From Quercus robur (taxonomy: Eukaryota; Streptophyta; Magnoliopsida; Fagales; Fagaceae): a DNA stretch of 64,000 nt. Made by a program: the position numbers and the translations under genes. The stretch is taken from assembly GCF_932294415.1 (NCBI RefSeq), contig NC_065544.1, positions 24,217,351 to 24,281,350 of the forward strand, written 5' to 3'. Below, piece by piece: positions 34,440 through 45,943 of this stretch. The notes beneath the pieces were generated by a model. The model saw only the letters and a list, made by a program, of their open reading frames with translations. It was not told the origin of the DNA and did not search any database. The number at the start of each line of letters is the position of its first letter. Within the stretch, counting starts at the first letter, position 1.

Positions 34440-35699
34440 GAGCTTTCCACTTGAGAGAGAAAGAGAGAGAGAGAGTAATTAGCCTCAAAAATATTTTACC
34501 CTTCCTTCATCAGTAAGAGGGTGAAACTCAGGTCGTAAATCACTTCTACCATGTCTAATGAAATAAGGTCCAGGCAACTGCCTCAAGCGTGCAGCATTCT
34601 TAATTATCGTGGAGTTTGCTGATGTTGATGATAATAGCAATTATAATGACACTAATAATATTAGAACATTAACGCCATAAACATCAACATGTGCCATTCA
34701 CTTGCTAATAATCTAATACACTCATTAGTTATCTTAGCTAATTTGGTCATTAACCATTACCAAATTTTATGGACCACATTGGCAACACCAATGAATGTAT
34801 AGTAACATTAAGGGGCCGAGTTTTGAAACTATGAATAATGCAACAAAATGACCTTAAAAAAGAGAATTATACAAGAGCCATCAAGTGCATATTCCATAAT
34901 ATTTTTCCCACTAGCAGCCATCATAAATGTAACATATTGGCACCGTGTATAAAAAGCCAAAAAGAGAAAACACAACATTATATAACCATAGTCTATATTT
35001 ATAGAAAAAAAAAAAAAAAGATTTAACACACCCAATTATTTTTATATAATTCTATAAATTATGAATATTTAAACGCATGGTACAATAACATATTGCTTTG
35101 AGTGGAGGGAACAAGTATCACTTACCCAATTTAATTTATTCATCTTATTATGAGGTCTGCCCTTTTGGAGGCACTAATATATGCTTTCAAGCTTTTTTCA
35201 GGTGGCATGCAAGAATTTAGGGATTCCTTCTTCATCTTATGCATCTAAAAATAATGGATGTGATTGCTTTAATTATATCTCATCTTAAGTGCATACCGTT
35301 GAAATTTTGCATCAACAAATAAGTATACTTTTGCAAGGTGATTTGAAAGTATTAGTGGAAAGTGGGTCAACTTACTAGGTTTTTTTTGTTTTGTTTATAT
35401 GCTAAATAAAAGAAAAGAAAAAGAAAAAGAACATGTTTGATTAACCATTCTTATGCGGTAGTACTCTTTCCTACTTTTTTCTCTACCTAAAACTATAAAA
35501 AAAAACAGAAAGCATGTGCAACAAACTAATAAGGTTAAGAGAACACCGATTGTGGCATTGATAGCTAGTGAGTGAGAGGTTCGCTTTACATTTCGTTTGT
35601 TTCAATAGAAAATTTTATTTAAAAATAATTTTTTACATTTTAATTCTTTGTGAAGTGGGAGAAATAGACGTAGGCTGTCTCATTCTACTGAATCAGTCA
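34224..35699. other. Spacer with microsatellite
   Basis: Contains an AT run at about 34411-34437 and a short GA run after it. No gene seen. Confidence 0.45.
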
Positions 35700-36290
35700 C
35701 AGACGGTACCTTTAACTTGTGGTCAAGATAATGGAAGAAGACGGGGAGCGTGTACATAAGAAGACGAATGAGGAAGTGGACGGATACAATGTGGACGACG
35801 GGTGGGGCCACGTGACCTCCACATGGTGTAAACTGTCCTCAAGGTGACGGATACAATGAGGACGACGGCAAGGTCATGTGACATCCATGTAGTTTAAGTA
35901 GTCCTCAAGAAACTTCAAAAGGAAATATCTTGCATCTCACAATTAACTCTGATCAACAAAGTTGTTATATGGAAAGGATCCTGAAAAATAAGTGCTTTTA
36001 TGTAGATCTTCCTAATAAGGAAAAATTCCCCTTCCACAAGAAAGAAAAAAAGTTAGTTCTACACTACTATAAAAGCCCCAAACCCCTCATAAATCAAGGT
36101 ACGGATAATTCATCCTAGTTCTAACACTCTAGAGTTGTGAAAAGCTTTCTAACTTAACTTTCAAATGGTCTTTGGCTGGTACCACACCGGTACTCTCCTA
36201 AGGTCTTCTTGTTCTGTGTTGTGCAGGTATTGTCTTGAGCACGTGAGGATTGTGTGACTTACTGACGATTTTCGGCATCATCACTTTGTA
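35700..36290 (+). mobile_element. LTR remnant, probably Ty3/gypsy type
   Basis: The stretch has the layout of an LTR. There is a CACTACTATAAAAGCCCC TATA region near 36062-36079. A downstream region then contains GGTACCACACCGGTACTCTC and TTGTGCAGGTATTGTC, of a kind seen in gypsy LTRs of woody plants. An internal direct repeat near GGATACAATG lies at about 35780 and 35850. No coding part adjoins it, so it is a solo or partial LTR fossil. Ends and family are inferred. Confidence 0.45.
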
Positions 36291-38210
36291 TTTGGTATTA
36301 TCATTAAAAAAATGAGTTAAAGGAAAATTATCTCTTAATTTTCATTATTTAACTTGGTATCAAATAGAGTCTTTTATTACAAAATTTTTCTAGAAAACAA
36401 ATTTATTTCACACGAAGCTAAATAAGAAAAATATCTCTATCTCTCGCGAAGTTAAATAAGAGAAGTTAAAAAATAATTTTCCAACTAATTTTTAAGTCAC
36501 TACCAAATATAGAAAAATGGGGTAATTTTTAAGAAATTTTTTTTTTTGAAAATAATTCATTTTCCAAAAAATGGTAGTGTCAAAACAAATAGAAAAAATC
36601 CAGAATTTAGTACCAAGATCTGTTATAGAATCACTAAAGGGATGTTTGGCACACTGCAGAACATTTTCATTTTGGTTCTAAATTAAAAATTAATTACTTG
36701 GTACTGAATTTGATCCCTTTACAGCTTGTTTAAATCATGTTGTGAAGTGGTTCTAGTTATAGTTTTAAGTTCTAACTGTAAATTCTTTTGTTAACGAATA
36801 AAGAACTTGGGTAAAACCATGCAAAAATTACAGATATGAAAATCAGTTCCTCGGTTAGGAAATTCAACCAATGCAATAAAAATTAAAATTGATTGATTTT
36901 ACAGTAATTTGGTCTCGTGGTTTGTCAAATAGATGATGATCAAGCTGGTTTGCAAGTTAAGGCACACCTTGACGAAGCTTTGAGATGATTAACCGAAAAC
37001 ATTTTGAGGAAAAATACTAAAAATATTTAACAAAAGGCAGAAAAGAAGGAGAAGGAACTGATCATTAAGGAAACTAAGGAGAATAATGAATATTATCATC
37101 ATAGTGCTTGAAATCCATTTTGCCTCCTTTTAATGTAACTTACGCTTTAAGTGTCTAGACAGATGGGATTTAGCGTTTGACGGTGGAAACCTTTTTTCTT
37201 GCACGGGCTACTCGTGCTAAAAGCAAAATCATAATTAGGAAGAAAAAATTTACATGAAAGGAGTAAAAATAGGAGTGTCAAAGAGTGGATTTATGAAGGA
37301 TAGGAAATGACACAATCGAAGAAACCATTTGGAAGCCAACATTCCAAAATAATAATAATAGAAATGTTAATGGATGTCCTATGAGCATTAGTTTAGAAAA
37401 TATTTTTAAGAACTATTTTATGGGAAAATAAAAAGGCAACAGATTTTTCTTTTTTTTTGTTAACTTTTTATATTTTCAATGAGAGTGATGTTAAAATTTT
37501 TCTAAAATTATCCATTAACAAATATTTTAAGAGCACACGTTAACATAATAATCAACAATAGTAATAATCTTGATGCAGTACATTATTAGTATAAAAGGGT
37601 TGAAGTAAAATACATCTCCTTAAACTCAATTAACTTCAAACACATAAATATATTGAATTTAATTGTTTTTAGAAAAGATACTATTTTTTGTGCTTTCTTA
37701 ATTAACACAATCACATGTTTATATTTAATTGGAAAACCTAACATATTATAGCTAAAAAACTGTACCTAAATTTAATTGTGTAAAGTATGAAAACTCTTAT
37801 TATAAATTCAGAAGGACTAAATTATTTGGATTATGTAAATCCTTTCACATTTCACAATTATGAAGATCTAGATTCCCTTTGGGATTGTTGTAGGAAGTGA
37901 AGCTTTATGATTAAATAAAAAAATTTATTGAAAAATCTTTAGTATTTAGAGCATTTAGCAGATTAACTAAAATAATGAAGTGCTTTGAAGTTGTTACACC
38001 TGATTGGTGACCTTGATAATTAGTTTTTAGATGTGAGAAATAACAACAACAACAAAATGACATAATAAATGTGCTCTGCATTTTCGTAATCAAACCTAAT
38101 TGATAAAACTAATATGAATTTTTCACCAAATTATTATTCTTAGTAATATTAGTATTAGACTACATATTAATTAGTTTGTATTTTTAGTTGTTTTTATTGC
38201 TATTTTCATT
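36291..38210. other. Intergenic spacer
   Basis: AT-rich. No supported gene, RNA or transposon ends. Confidence 0.45.
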
Positions 38211-38219
38211 TTGAAAAAT

Positions 38220-38388
38220 GAGAAATGATATATCCACAACATTTTTACAACAAATCCTAAGTGGCAAGTTGTTATTAGTTATTATTGTTGAGATAAAAAA
38301 GTAATCTTAGTGTTAGGTTCAAATTTAAACCAATAACAACCAATCACCTATAATTTGTTGTGAAAATATTGTGAACGTAGCATCTCTC
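38220..38388. mobile_element. Mutator-type MITE with 9-bp target duplication
   Basis: A 169-bp element with inverted ends GAGAAATGATATATCCACAA and the complement of the right end (GAGAGATGCTACGTTCACAA). It is flanked by perfect TTGAAAAAT repeats at 38211-38219 and 38389-38397. The 9-bp duplication points to Mutator-like transposase. The core contains GTGGCAAGTTGTTATT. A related copy is at 43811-43990. Confidence 0.85.
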
Positions 38389-38397
38389 TTGAAAAAT

Positions 38398-39284
38398 AAG
38401 TATCGATATCATTTCCCTTAAGAGTTGGAATAATAATCAAAAAGAGTTTTAGTTCAAAGTTTCAAAATTTTAACTTTAACTTAAAGCATTTTTTCAGTTT
38501 TACACATAAAAAATCTTGCAAAATTACAAGAAAAATTTTGCTAAAAATATTCAAACCTTTTTAATTTCTTTAGAGATTCTTATTGTATAGCCAGGAAACC
38601 ACAACTCACACATTATAGATCTTGATAAACTATAATCTATCCTAAAAGTATAAGTTTTAAGGAAATAAATAATTTTTAATCATTTAACCATTATTTTAAT
38701 ACTTCTATATGGACTCAAATTCCCTCTTAAAAAATTGGGACAACACATGTTATTTTATTTTATTTTTAATGGGAAATAAAGTAGCAACAATGTTCAAATT
38801 CGGGATTACATGCTTTGATACTATGATAAATTGATAATTATCCCATAAACTTAAAATCTTGAAAGAAATTGCAATTTATTAATTCTTGCCTAATGGTATG
38901 TTATTGAGCCTTGGATTAGATTTTATTCATACTTCAAAGATTTCACTTGATTCTTATTATGAGTGATTCCACTTGCACAGTATAAGTCCACAAATCAATA
39001 ATGTCCATTAGATTCAAAACAGTATATAACCGATGCTTTGGAGAAACTTATTTATGCTGATTATTTCTCTCACAATCTAAGAAAATTTAGTCACGCCCCA
39101 TTAGCCTACATTTTAAAATGATTAGTCAATTTGTAATTAGGGTTCCTCTTTAAGTTGTTTGTAAAGTTCATGCAAGATTAATTTAACATGTTTGCACAAT
39201 ACACACTTATCCAACTCACTTAGGTATCACAATTTTTCATTTAAACTAGAGATGTACCTTCTTACTTTCTGTGGTGTGTTAATC
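38398..39284. other. Intergenic spacer
   Basis: No supported feature. Confidence 0.45.
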
Positions 39285-39293
39285 TAGATATTT

Positions 39294-39399
39294 TTGATCC
39301 ACTGGGCCTTGTAGCCTAGTGGTACCCAGTTCCTCTTGTAACCATTAGCGTGGAGGTTCTATCCCCCACAATAAACAATTACCCAACAAAAAAAAAAAA
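39294..39399 (+). mobile_element. tRNA-derived SINE
   Basis: A 106-bp SINE with a near-perfect pol III A box (TAGCCTAGTGG), a B box (GGTTCTATCCC) about 45 bp on, and a terminal A run. A perfect 9-bp target duplication, TAGATATTT, lies at 39285-39293 and 39400-39408. It cannot form a full tRNA cloverleaf, so it is not a tRNA gene. Confidence 0.88.
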
Positions 39400-39408
39400 T
39401 AGATATTT

Positions 39409-40382
39409 CCGAGACTTATAAATCATAAGTGATTCTTCTAGCCTCGACTAAATATTGAAAACGTCAACTGTCAAGGGCGTAATAATTTGCAGAAGTCATT
39501 AAATCGAAAGACACTTAGGAACTTGATTACTTCTCTTTCCACCACCCTTTGAACGTTTGACCTTGATGGTAGCCAGCAACACATGCCACCAACCACCATG
39601 GTCTGTGAAGTTTGGTAGGAATTTGATTATGTGGAAGGAGGGTGTGACCAAGATAGATCTAACACTTCATAATTTCATGTACACCGATATTATGTGAGTT
39701 TTTATATATATAAAAAAATGAAAAAGTTTTTTGTTCATCATTTTCTTTTTCTCCACGTTTTTCACCTACGTGGTTTAAGAATAATGAAAACATCTTGATG
39801 TCATATTGATATTGCAATAAATAGTAGGGTGACTATAAAATGTTGGAAGTTTAGGGTGCATGTTACAAATACCCCTATAGTTTAGGGTTAATGGTTGTAA
39901 TTAACTATAATAATTTTAGAAACATGTTACTTCTGGGAATCTAGAAGCTTTTGAAAGTGAGAAATATGGACGGCAAAAGGCCAACAAATCTTCATTCAAG
40001 CGAGGATGTTTTGTACTATTGTACAATTGTACCATCAATAAATATTATGGGAAATTAAATAAATCTCCTATGAATCTATGATGTATTATTATATAATTAT
40101 AGTCCTTCATTTCTTAAATCGATACTTAATACAAATTATATATGTATGCAGTATAATTATTTGTACAGTCTCTCGGTTCCAAGCGTAGCTCATTTTGTAA
40201 ATAAGCAGTGAGAATATTACTAAATTAGTATTAGTATAAACAGCTTTATTTCTCATTTCTATCTCTTATAGCTCTTCTTTCTTTCTTCTTTTCTGCATTA
40301 TAGCTTTCGCTTTGTTTGTTTTCAGTTAGTGACCCCTTTAGCTTTTAAAAAGGAAGGTACACAAAATCATAATAATATTAAG
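39409..40382. other. Intergenic spacer
   Basis: No supported feature. Confidence 0.45.
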
Positions 40383-40744
40383 CGTATATATGGGGCCAAA
40401 ATGGCACAATAACATTGTTTACCGAAATATATATCAATTTACCACTGTTTCAGAAATATTTAGATATTTATCACTTTTTGAGTACTCGAGTTTGAGAAAC
40501 TCGAGTTTTCTATAGAACTCGAGTTCCATAAACTCAAGTTTCATAAAAAATAATTCGATAAATTTAAAGGCTATTTTTTTCAAAAAAAACTCAAGTTCAT
40601 GGAACTCAAGTATAATGAAAAACTCGAGTTCCCCAAATTCGAGTACCTAAAAAGTGATAAATCCCTAAATATTTTCCAAAACAATGATAAATTGATATAT
40701 ATTTCGATAAAAAGTGGTTTTTGGTCATTTTGGCCATATATACG
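40383..40744. mobile_element. Foldback element with ACTCGAGTT motifs
   Basis: The two halves pair over about 120-150 bp. Outer ends are CGTATATATGG and its complement, then GCCAAAATG and TATATATCAATTTA in both arms. The core holds several copies of ACTCGAGTT or the variant ACTCAAGTT, themselves palindromic at CTCGAG. No coding content and no certain target duplication. Confidence 0.65.
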
Positions 40745-41523
40745 GTAAAGTAATGAAAAACATTTTGGAGGCAGGTGGGCGAATAATGCGTAGATATTAT
40801 GTTCCTCACTTGGGTATTAGTATTGCATCCCAGTTTGAGTCCATGCTTTATCCAAATTGCCGGATTGAAAGTAAACCAGCTCCTATTAGGCACTCCTTTT
40901 TTCAAATATATCAATTAATTTTGGACATATGTGTGAGATTTCCTTCAGCTCGTGGTGGAATTGACCAGTTTGATTGATTTCTTGTGTTGTGTGGAAAGTT
41001 TGTTCCATTTATGCATTTACAAGAGAGTTTGGCGAATTCTCAGAAACAGGGGTAAAACAGAGGATTGAAAGAGATTTGTCATTCTTTGTCTTCTGGGGAC
41101 AATTGAAGGGAAAAATTAGAATGAAGTCTTAACCTATGATAAGTTAGTGCAGCTGAAAAAGAACCAAAACTCTTCAGCTATTTGGTCGAACCTTTTTCAG
41201 AAAATTTCTTTAATGGTGAGTAGTGGAGAGTAAATTACTATTGTATTTTGGAGACACTGCTAATTCGGCAAGATAGGAATGAACACCCTTAATTTATTGT
41301 ACCAAGTCTTGAAGATTCGAGTAATCCATCCTAATCAGTTTTATACAATATAGTGCCATTTACTGTATGCAATTTAGTTGAAACTGATAGCAAGAACACA
41401 ACCTTTAGCTGAATATTTATATCATAGGCCAAAAGAAAGAATAAAAAAATTGGGAAAAAAAAAATGTCAATTTGCTTTGTTCCTCGATTAGACTCTAATG
41501 AGAATGTTTCAACTCTGCCATGA
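40745..41523. other. Downstream flank of the carrier gene
   Basis: The 87-codon plus frame at 40714-40977 has no recognised domain. The right part should contain the 3' UTR of the carrier gene. Confidence 0.4.
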
Positions 41524-42492
41524 TCACAAATCCTTGAATAGTTTCCGGACCTGTTCAAGTGTGACAAATAGCACCACAGTGAATGGACCTTGCCTTGAGA
41601 TAGTAGGGATAAAACCCTTGTACAAAGCCATAACCCCCTCTGTCCTCACAGTCTTCATGGCACAATCCAATGCACCAGAGTAAGGTGCCACTCCACCTGC
41701 CTCCAACTTCATATTCATCACTCTAGTCTTGATCACATCGATTGGATTCGAAGCCACCGAGGCCACAAACCCAGCAGCAAAGCTCGCCGTCACGTGGGTC
41801 CCGATCCCATCACTCATCACACCCTTTTCCAATATCATCTCCTTCGCCTGATCATAAGTTGCGAGCTGAGAAGCCGTCACAATCATCGCGCGGTTCACAG
41901 TTAGAGCCGAGCCGCGCCACAGGCTAGCAATCCCTTCTTGCTTTGACATTTGACCTATTGCATCGACCACACTCTTGTAGCTCCGGCGCTGCTCAATAGG
42001 GAGACGTCCATCGGCTTGCATGCGGACCATTGCCACGTCGGCCGGGTTCCCGACCGCCGCGCCGACACTGCCGGCAACAAGGCCAGCTACTATCTTTTTC
42101 ATGATTGGTAATTTGGCTGCAGCGTCTGAATCAGAATGATGATCAGACCATTTCTGTTTTAGGATTTCGTAAAGGCCCATGCGGGTGGTGGAGTACAGTG
42201 TTTGGCGGAGGATGGTGGCGGAGACACCGGAGAAAAGGGCGGTAGCGCCTTCGGATTTGACGATTTGGGTCCCGATGGAAACAAGTCCAACGCGAGGTGG
42301 TGGTGCGACGTGGAGAGATACGTATCCATTTGGGGTGTTTAGAGCAGCAACTGTGGGACGATAGGGCTGTACTAGGGCAGGATTGGATTCGCCTTGAAGT
42401 TGCATTCGGACCTTGATTAGGTCAAGAGGGTGAGTGGAAGCTCCAGCAATTATTGAAGCAATGCCTCCTTCAACGAAGCCTTTCAAACCCAT
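41524..42492 (-). CDS. DIC: Mitochondrial dicarboxylate carrier (DIC/PUMP5 type)
   Basis: A single exon of 322 residues, ATG at 42492 and TGA at 41524. It is a mitochondrial carrier family protein with three repeats. Each has the Px[DE]xx[KR] signature at its first helix: HPLDLIK (P at 22), NPADVAMVR (P at 150) and NPIDVIK (P at 250). The start MGLKGFVEGGIASIIAG, the segment LRQTLYSTTRMGLYE and the end FVTLEQVRKLFKDL match the plant DIC1-3 group (also called PUMP4-6). In Arabidopsis these exchange malate, oxaloacetate, succinate and phosphate or sulfate across the inner mitochondrial membrane. GC content is higher than the surroundings. Lack of introns is normal for this group. Which paralogue it is needs a tree. 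Confidence 0.95.
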   Translation of the reverse strand: MGLKGFVEGGIASIIAGASTHPLDLIKVRMQLQGESNPALVQPYRPTVAALNTPNGYVSLHVAPPPRVGLVSIGTQIVKSEGATALFSGVSATILRQTLYSTTRMGLYEILKQKWSDHHSDSDAAAKLPIMKKIVAGLVAGSVGAAVGNPADVAMVRMQADGRLPIEQRRSYKSVVDAIGQMSKQEGIASLWRGSALTVNRAMIVTASQLATYDQAKEMILEKGVMSDGIGTHVTASFAAGFVASVASNPIDVIKTRVMNMKLEAGGVAPYSGALDCAMKTVRTEGVMALYKGFIPTISRQGPFTVVLFVTLEQVRKLFKDL

Positions 42493-42580
42493 TTTGTAGT
42501 TGGATGAGAGTAGAGATCAGAGCAGTGAGGAATGAGAGTTTGAAGTGGTGAGTTGTTGAGAAAGACCAAAAGGGAAAAGC

Positions 42581-42590
42581 ATATTTATAG
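42581..42590 (-). promoter_or_regulatory. Probable TATA box of the carrier gene
   Basis: The minus strand reads CTATAAATAT about 90 bp upstream of the ATG, a good TATA element that would leave a leader of about 60 bp. Confidence 0.65.
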
Positions 42591-42599
42591 CGAGTTAAC

Positions 42600-43810
42600 A
42601 AAGTTACGCGGTCTTCTCTGTGTTTCATTGTTTCTTCTCCTTCGTTTGCGTGTTGTATGACTCTTGACTTAGTCTTGGCAGTTCGGTTTTGACTTTAAGA
42701 GGAAGACACTCAATAATTTTCAAATGAAGTGGTCTGGTGAGTGAGTATGTTGCATATTCTGAAGGTATGTTGCTGAGTAATACACTTAATGGGCACCAAA
42801 TTGGAAAAGACTGGTTCTGATTGACCAGTTAGAGTGAGTCCACCCAAGACTATTTGTGAGCCTGAAGCTTCGCACTCTTCTCCTGTGTCAAAAATCAAAA
42901 TCGAACTGAGGCCATGAAGCCACACAACTACAGACTTTCTATTTCAGAAATTATAATATAATAATTACAATTTTTTTTTTTTTTTTGATAATCAAACAAT
43001 TTTATTAATAAATGAACCATAAACTACATACAAGAAGGCAATATTTTATCTTGCTCAAGAGCTAATATATTACAAAAAACCGAAGGAACAGAGCTAAAAA
43101 CAAAACAACCTGAAAACTTATTTTTAAAAGACCAAAAATCTAAAACATGGGCAGCTTGATTTGAATTGAATAGACTAACAAAAAGCTATCAACTTAGTAG
43201 TATCTGAATATAGAACCTGAATTCTCCGTAAAAATAGAATGGATGGTCCACTAATAGCATTTATATAGATTTTTACATTATTTTCAACAATATCTTAATT
43301 AATATTGTGTAAAATTACAATTATTTATATGCATATATATATATATATATATTTATATATGTATATATGATGTGGCTCCATGATAATAATCATTGGGTCA
43401 CAGAAAGGTTAGTCCAACCCTATCTACAACCCGTTAGCAAAAAGAAAGGGGAAAAAAACAAAGAAAAAAGAAAACCTTATCTCTACAGCCACGAAATTCT
43501 ATAAATGTTTTCTAATCGGAAGCAATGAAATCCAAATAAAATCAGCAAGATACGTTTCTGTCCAATCTAAAGCAAATTTTGCTAGACATTTCGCAGACCT
43601 GATAATAATACGTGTTTAACGTGTCTTGGAATAAAATAGGGTGCTTCGCATGAGGTGTATTGATTGACCCCCACCACCACCGTATATATATGGAGCAATT
43701 CTTAGTAAAATAAAAGTGAGTAATACCCATTTCTCTTACCTAACAAGGGCTTTCTTAATTCAACAAGGGGTTTATTAATTCAAGGTGAGAAATGAACATT
43801 ATTTCCAGAG
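42600..43810. other. Carrier-gene promoter region and spacer
   Basis: A T-run at about 42970-42986 and a TA run at about 43335-43352 are the only simple repeats. No further gene. Confidence 0.4.
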
Positions 43811-43990
43811 TATTATGATACTAATCCTACATCATAACAATTTCACAATAAATATTAGATGGCAAGTTGTTAACGGTGTGTGGATATAAAAATGATATTA
43901 GCGGTAAACCCAAATTAAAACCAATAACAACTTGTCACATAAGATTTTTTGTAAAAATATTGTAAACGCATACAATATTTCTCCTCATAT
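43811..43990. mobile_element. Second copy of the 38220-type MITE family
   Basis: It shares ATGGCAAGTTGTTA and CCAATAACAACTTGTCAC with the 38220-38388 element, plus inverted ends around ACAATTTCACAATAAATATTA. More diverged. No clear target duplication. Confidence 0.55.
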
Positions 43991-44151
43991 ATAAGCATGA
44001 TTGCTTCTTTTTCTTTTTCTCTAAATAACGATTTAATAAATTAATAGTTGACAATAACAAGAGAGAATGGTTCCTTATCCATCTCAATAGATATCAAATT
44101 GATCATGAACATAAAACAAGCAAGTCAAAGATGGGGATAGAAGATTGAACC

Positions 44152-44731
44152 TAAGACCATAAATGAGCCGTTAAAAGTTTAAACTTGTTCATTTAATTTC
44201 ATTTCAAATGCAAGTTGAGCTTGATCGAGCTCACTACTAAACAAGATTACATATTCAAACTTGGTTTATTTTGTTGTTGAATAAGATCGAGTTTGTTCAC
44301 AAGCTACTTGATTAACCTATTGTTTTCCTATATATATAGAAAAATCAAGACTAAAATATTTTACGCATTCACAAATCTATGAATTTTCACTAAGAATGGA
44401 TTAATTATATTATTTATAAACTACAAATAATAATTTTATATTATATTAATCTATTTACAAAAATATACAATCTAATCTCAAGTCTATACAAAACTATATT
44501 TTTAGACAAATATACATATAAAAATATAATATTTCATATAGTTAAATCGAGCATCATGTTCAGGAACTTGTTCACAAACACATTATTATGCTTGAGTTTA
44601 GTTTGTTTAATAATCAAGACTAAACATGAGTTTAAACTTGGCTTATTCGCTGAATGAACAAACATAAACAAATTTTTTTCATGAGCCAAACTCGAGTAAT
44701 TCATAAATAGTTTGGTTTAATTACCGTCCTA
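44152..44731. mobile_element. hAT-like non-autonomous element
   Basis: The ends TAAGACCATAAATGAGCCG and the complement of the right end (TAGGACGGTAATTAAACCA) are decayed inverted repeats. The interior has repeated AAACTTGTTCA, GAGCTTGATCGAGCT and GTTTGTTTA motifs like the element at 8052-8588. No matching duplication. Confidence 0.45.
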
Positions 44732-44850
44732 ATATTAGAACTCATTTTGCTACAACAAAAGGCCAATTGGGCAAATTGATGAGTCAACAACTATCCTAAT
44801 TCCACCTAATTATTTTTCCTATCATCCATGAATAAACTAATCATATGACC

Positions 44851-44855
<5 letters not shown>

Positions 44856-44914
<59 letters not shown>
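44856..44914 (+). repeat. (CT)n microsatellite
   Basis: About 29 CT units, followed by two tandem copies of a 17-bp unit CAAGGCTCCGTTGTCTT up to about 44948. Confidence 0.95.
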
Positions 44915-44917
<3 letters not shown>

Positions 44918-44961
44918 GCTCCGTTGTCTTCAAGGCTCCGTTGTCTTCAAGAGCGTAAGTA

Positions 44962-45141
44962 ATGGAGGCTATGGTCAACAAAGGTTCCAATGGTAGAGGA
45001 AGAGCTAAGGCTCAACTTCTAACTTCACCATCTCTTTTCCCCAAGGGTCCAACTGAACCATTCAAGAGATGGGTTAATGTAGTTGTTCAAGAGAGACTCC
45101 AATTAGGTTTTGTGTTACCTAACCAAATTGTGGATGTTTGA
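44962..45141 (+). CDS. Orphan 59-codon ORF behind a CT-rich leader
   Basis: The frame runs from ATG 44962 to TGA 45141 and starts MEAMVNKGSNGRGRAKAQLL. It later reads SLFPKGPTEPFKRWVNVVVQ. It is basic, has no signal peptide or membrane segment, and resembles no family I can name. A long CT tract and the tandem GGCTCCGTTGTCTT units lie just upstream, like a plant 5' leader. The codon composition looks more gene-like than the surroundings. It may be a first exon, a gene fragment or chance. Confidence 0.3.
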   Translation: MEAMVNKGSNGRGRAKAQLLTSPSLFPKGPTEPFKRWVNVVVQERLQLGFVLPNQIVDV

Positions 45142-45281
45142 TCATCCAAGTAAATCGTGGATATCAAGTTTCCAAACCTCTTTTTGGATTGTGTGTCACC
45201 TAACCAAAGCATAGATGTTTAACATACACAATACTGAAAATCTCGTAGTTGTAAAGTGTCCAAACCTCCAAATAGTGGATA

Positions 45282-45731
45282 TGTAATGACCCAAGAAAAA
45301 GCGCTAGCTACATCTGCGCTATACCTCAAAAGGACTAGTCACAATTGAGGTTCCTTGTAGTTGTTAATAAAGCTCAGTTCAACCCAGTAAATACTCGATG
45401 TGGGACTCATCAAACACCCACACACATCAAACAATCAATCAAATTGGGGCATCACAATCTCCCCCACTTAAATCCCTAACGTCCTCATTAGGGCCCACTT
45501 TGTGGGGTAATGTCTCTGAGCCCACACGAGATTACCAGGCCGGCTCTGATACCATATGTAACGACCTAAGGAAAAGCGCTAGCCACATCTGCGCTATACC
45601 TCAAAAGGACTAGTCACAATTGAGGTTCCTTGTAGTTGTTAATAAAGCCCAGTTCAACCTAGTAAATATCCGATGTGAGACTCATCACACACCCACACAC
45701 ATCAAACAATCAATCAAATTGGGGCATCACA
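45282..45731 (-). mobile_element. TRIM (terminal-repeat retrotransposon in miniature)
   Basis: Two direct repeats of 175 bp (45282-45456 and 45557-45731), each starting TGTAA and ending CATCACA, are about 94% identical by eye. They flank a 100-bp middle. On the minus strand the middle starts, two bases from the 5' LTR, with TGGTATCAGAGCC, a primer site for initiator methionine tRNA. It ends in a purine tract AAGTGGGGGAGA. There is no coding content, as usual for TRIMs. The LTR divergence suggests an insertion of some millions of years. Flanks are discussed in the findings. Confidence 0.9.
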
Positions 45732-45735
45732 ATAT

Positions 45736-45938
45736 TGTAGTGACCCAAAAGGGGGGGTCTTGCATTCCATGGAATCCCACATCGCCTAGGAAAGCACATG
45801 AGAATGTGTTTATAAGGAATGACCTCCCTTCAATGTGTAGAGGCCTTTTCCCTATCGCAACCTGGGGAAAAACAAAACCATGAGGGGTATGGACCCCAAA
45901 GTGGACAATATCTACACAGTTGGGACGGGGTCATTACA
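45736..45938. mobile_element. Solo LTR of a second TRIM-like family
   Basis: A 203-bp stretch starting TGTAGTGACCC and ending GGGTCATTACA, with TCCCACATCGCCTAGGAAAG inside, a motif common in plant TRIM LTRs. It sits 4 bp from the TRIM at 45282-45731. GGATA follows it at 45939-45943, matching GGATA at 45277-45281 left of the whole pair. Confidence 0.7.
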
Positions 45939-45943
45939 GGATA

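Noticed and set aside
39294-39399. A tRNA gene
   Set aside because: It has A and B boxes, but the sequence cannot complete a cloverleaf and carries an A tail and target duplication, so it is a SINE.
41742-42364. Plus-strand ORFs opposite the carrier gene
   Set aside because: They are antisense shadows of a GC-rich coding exon.
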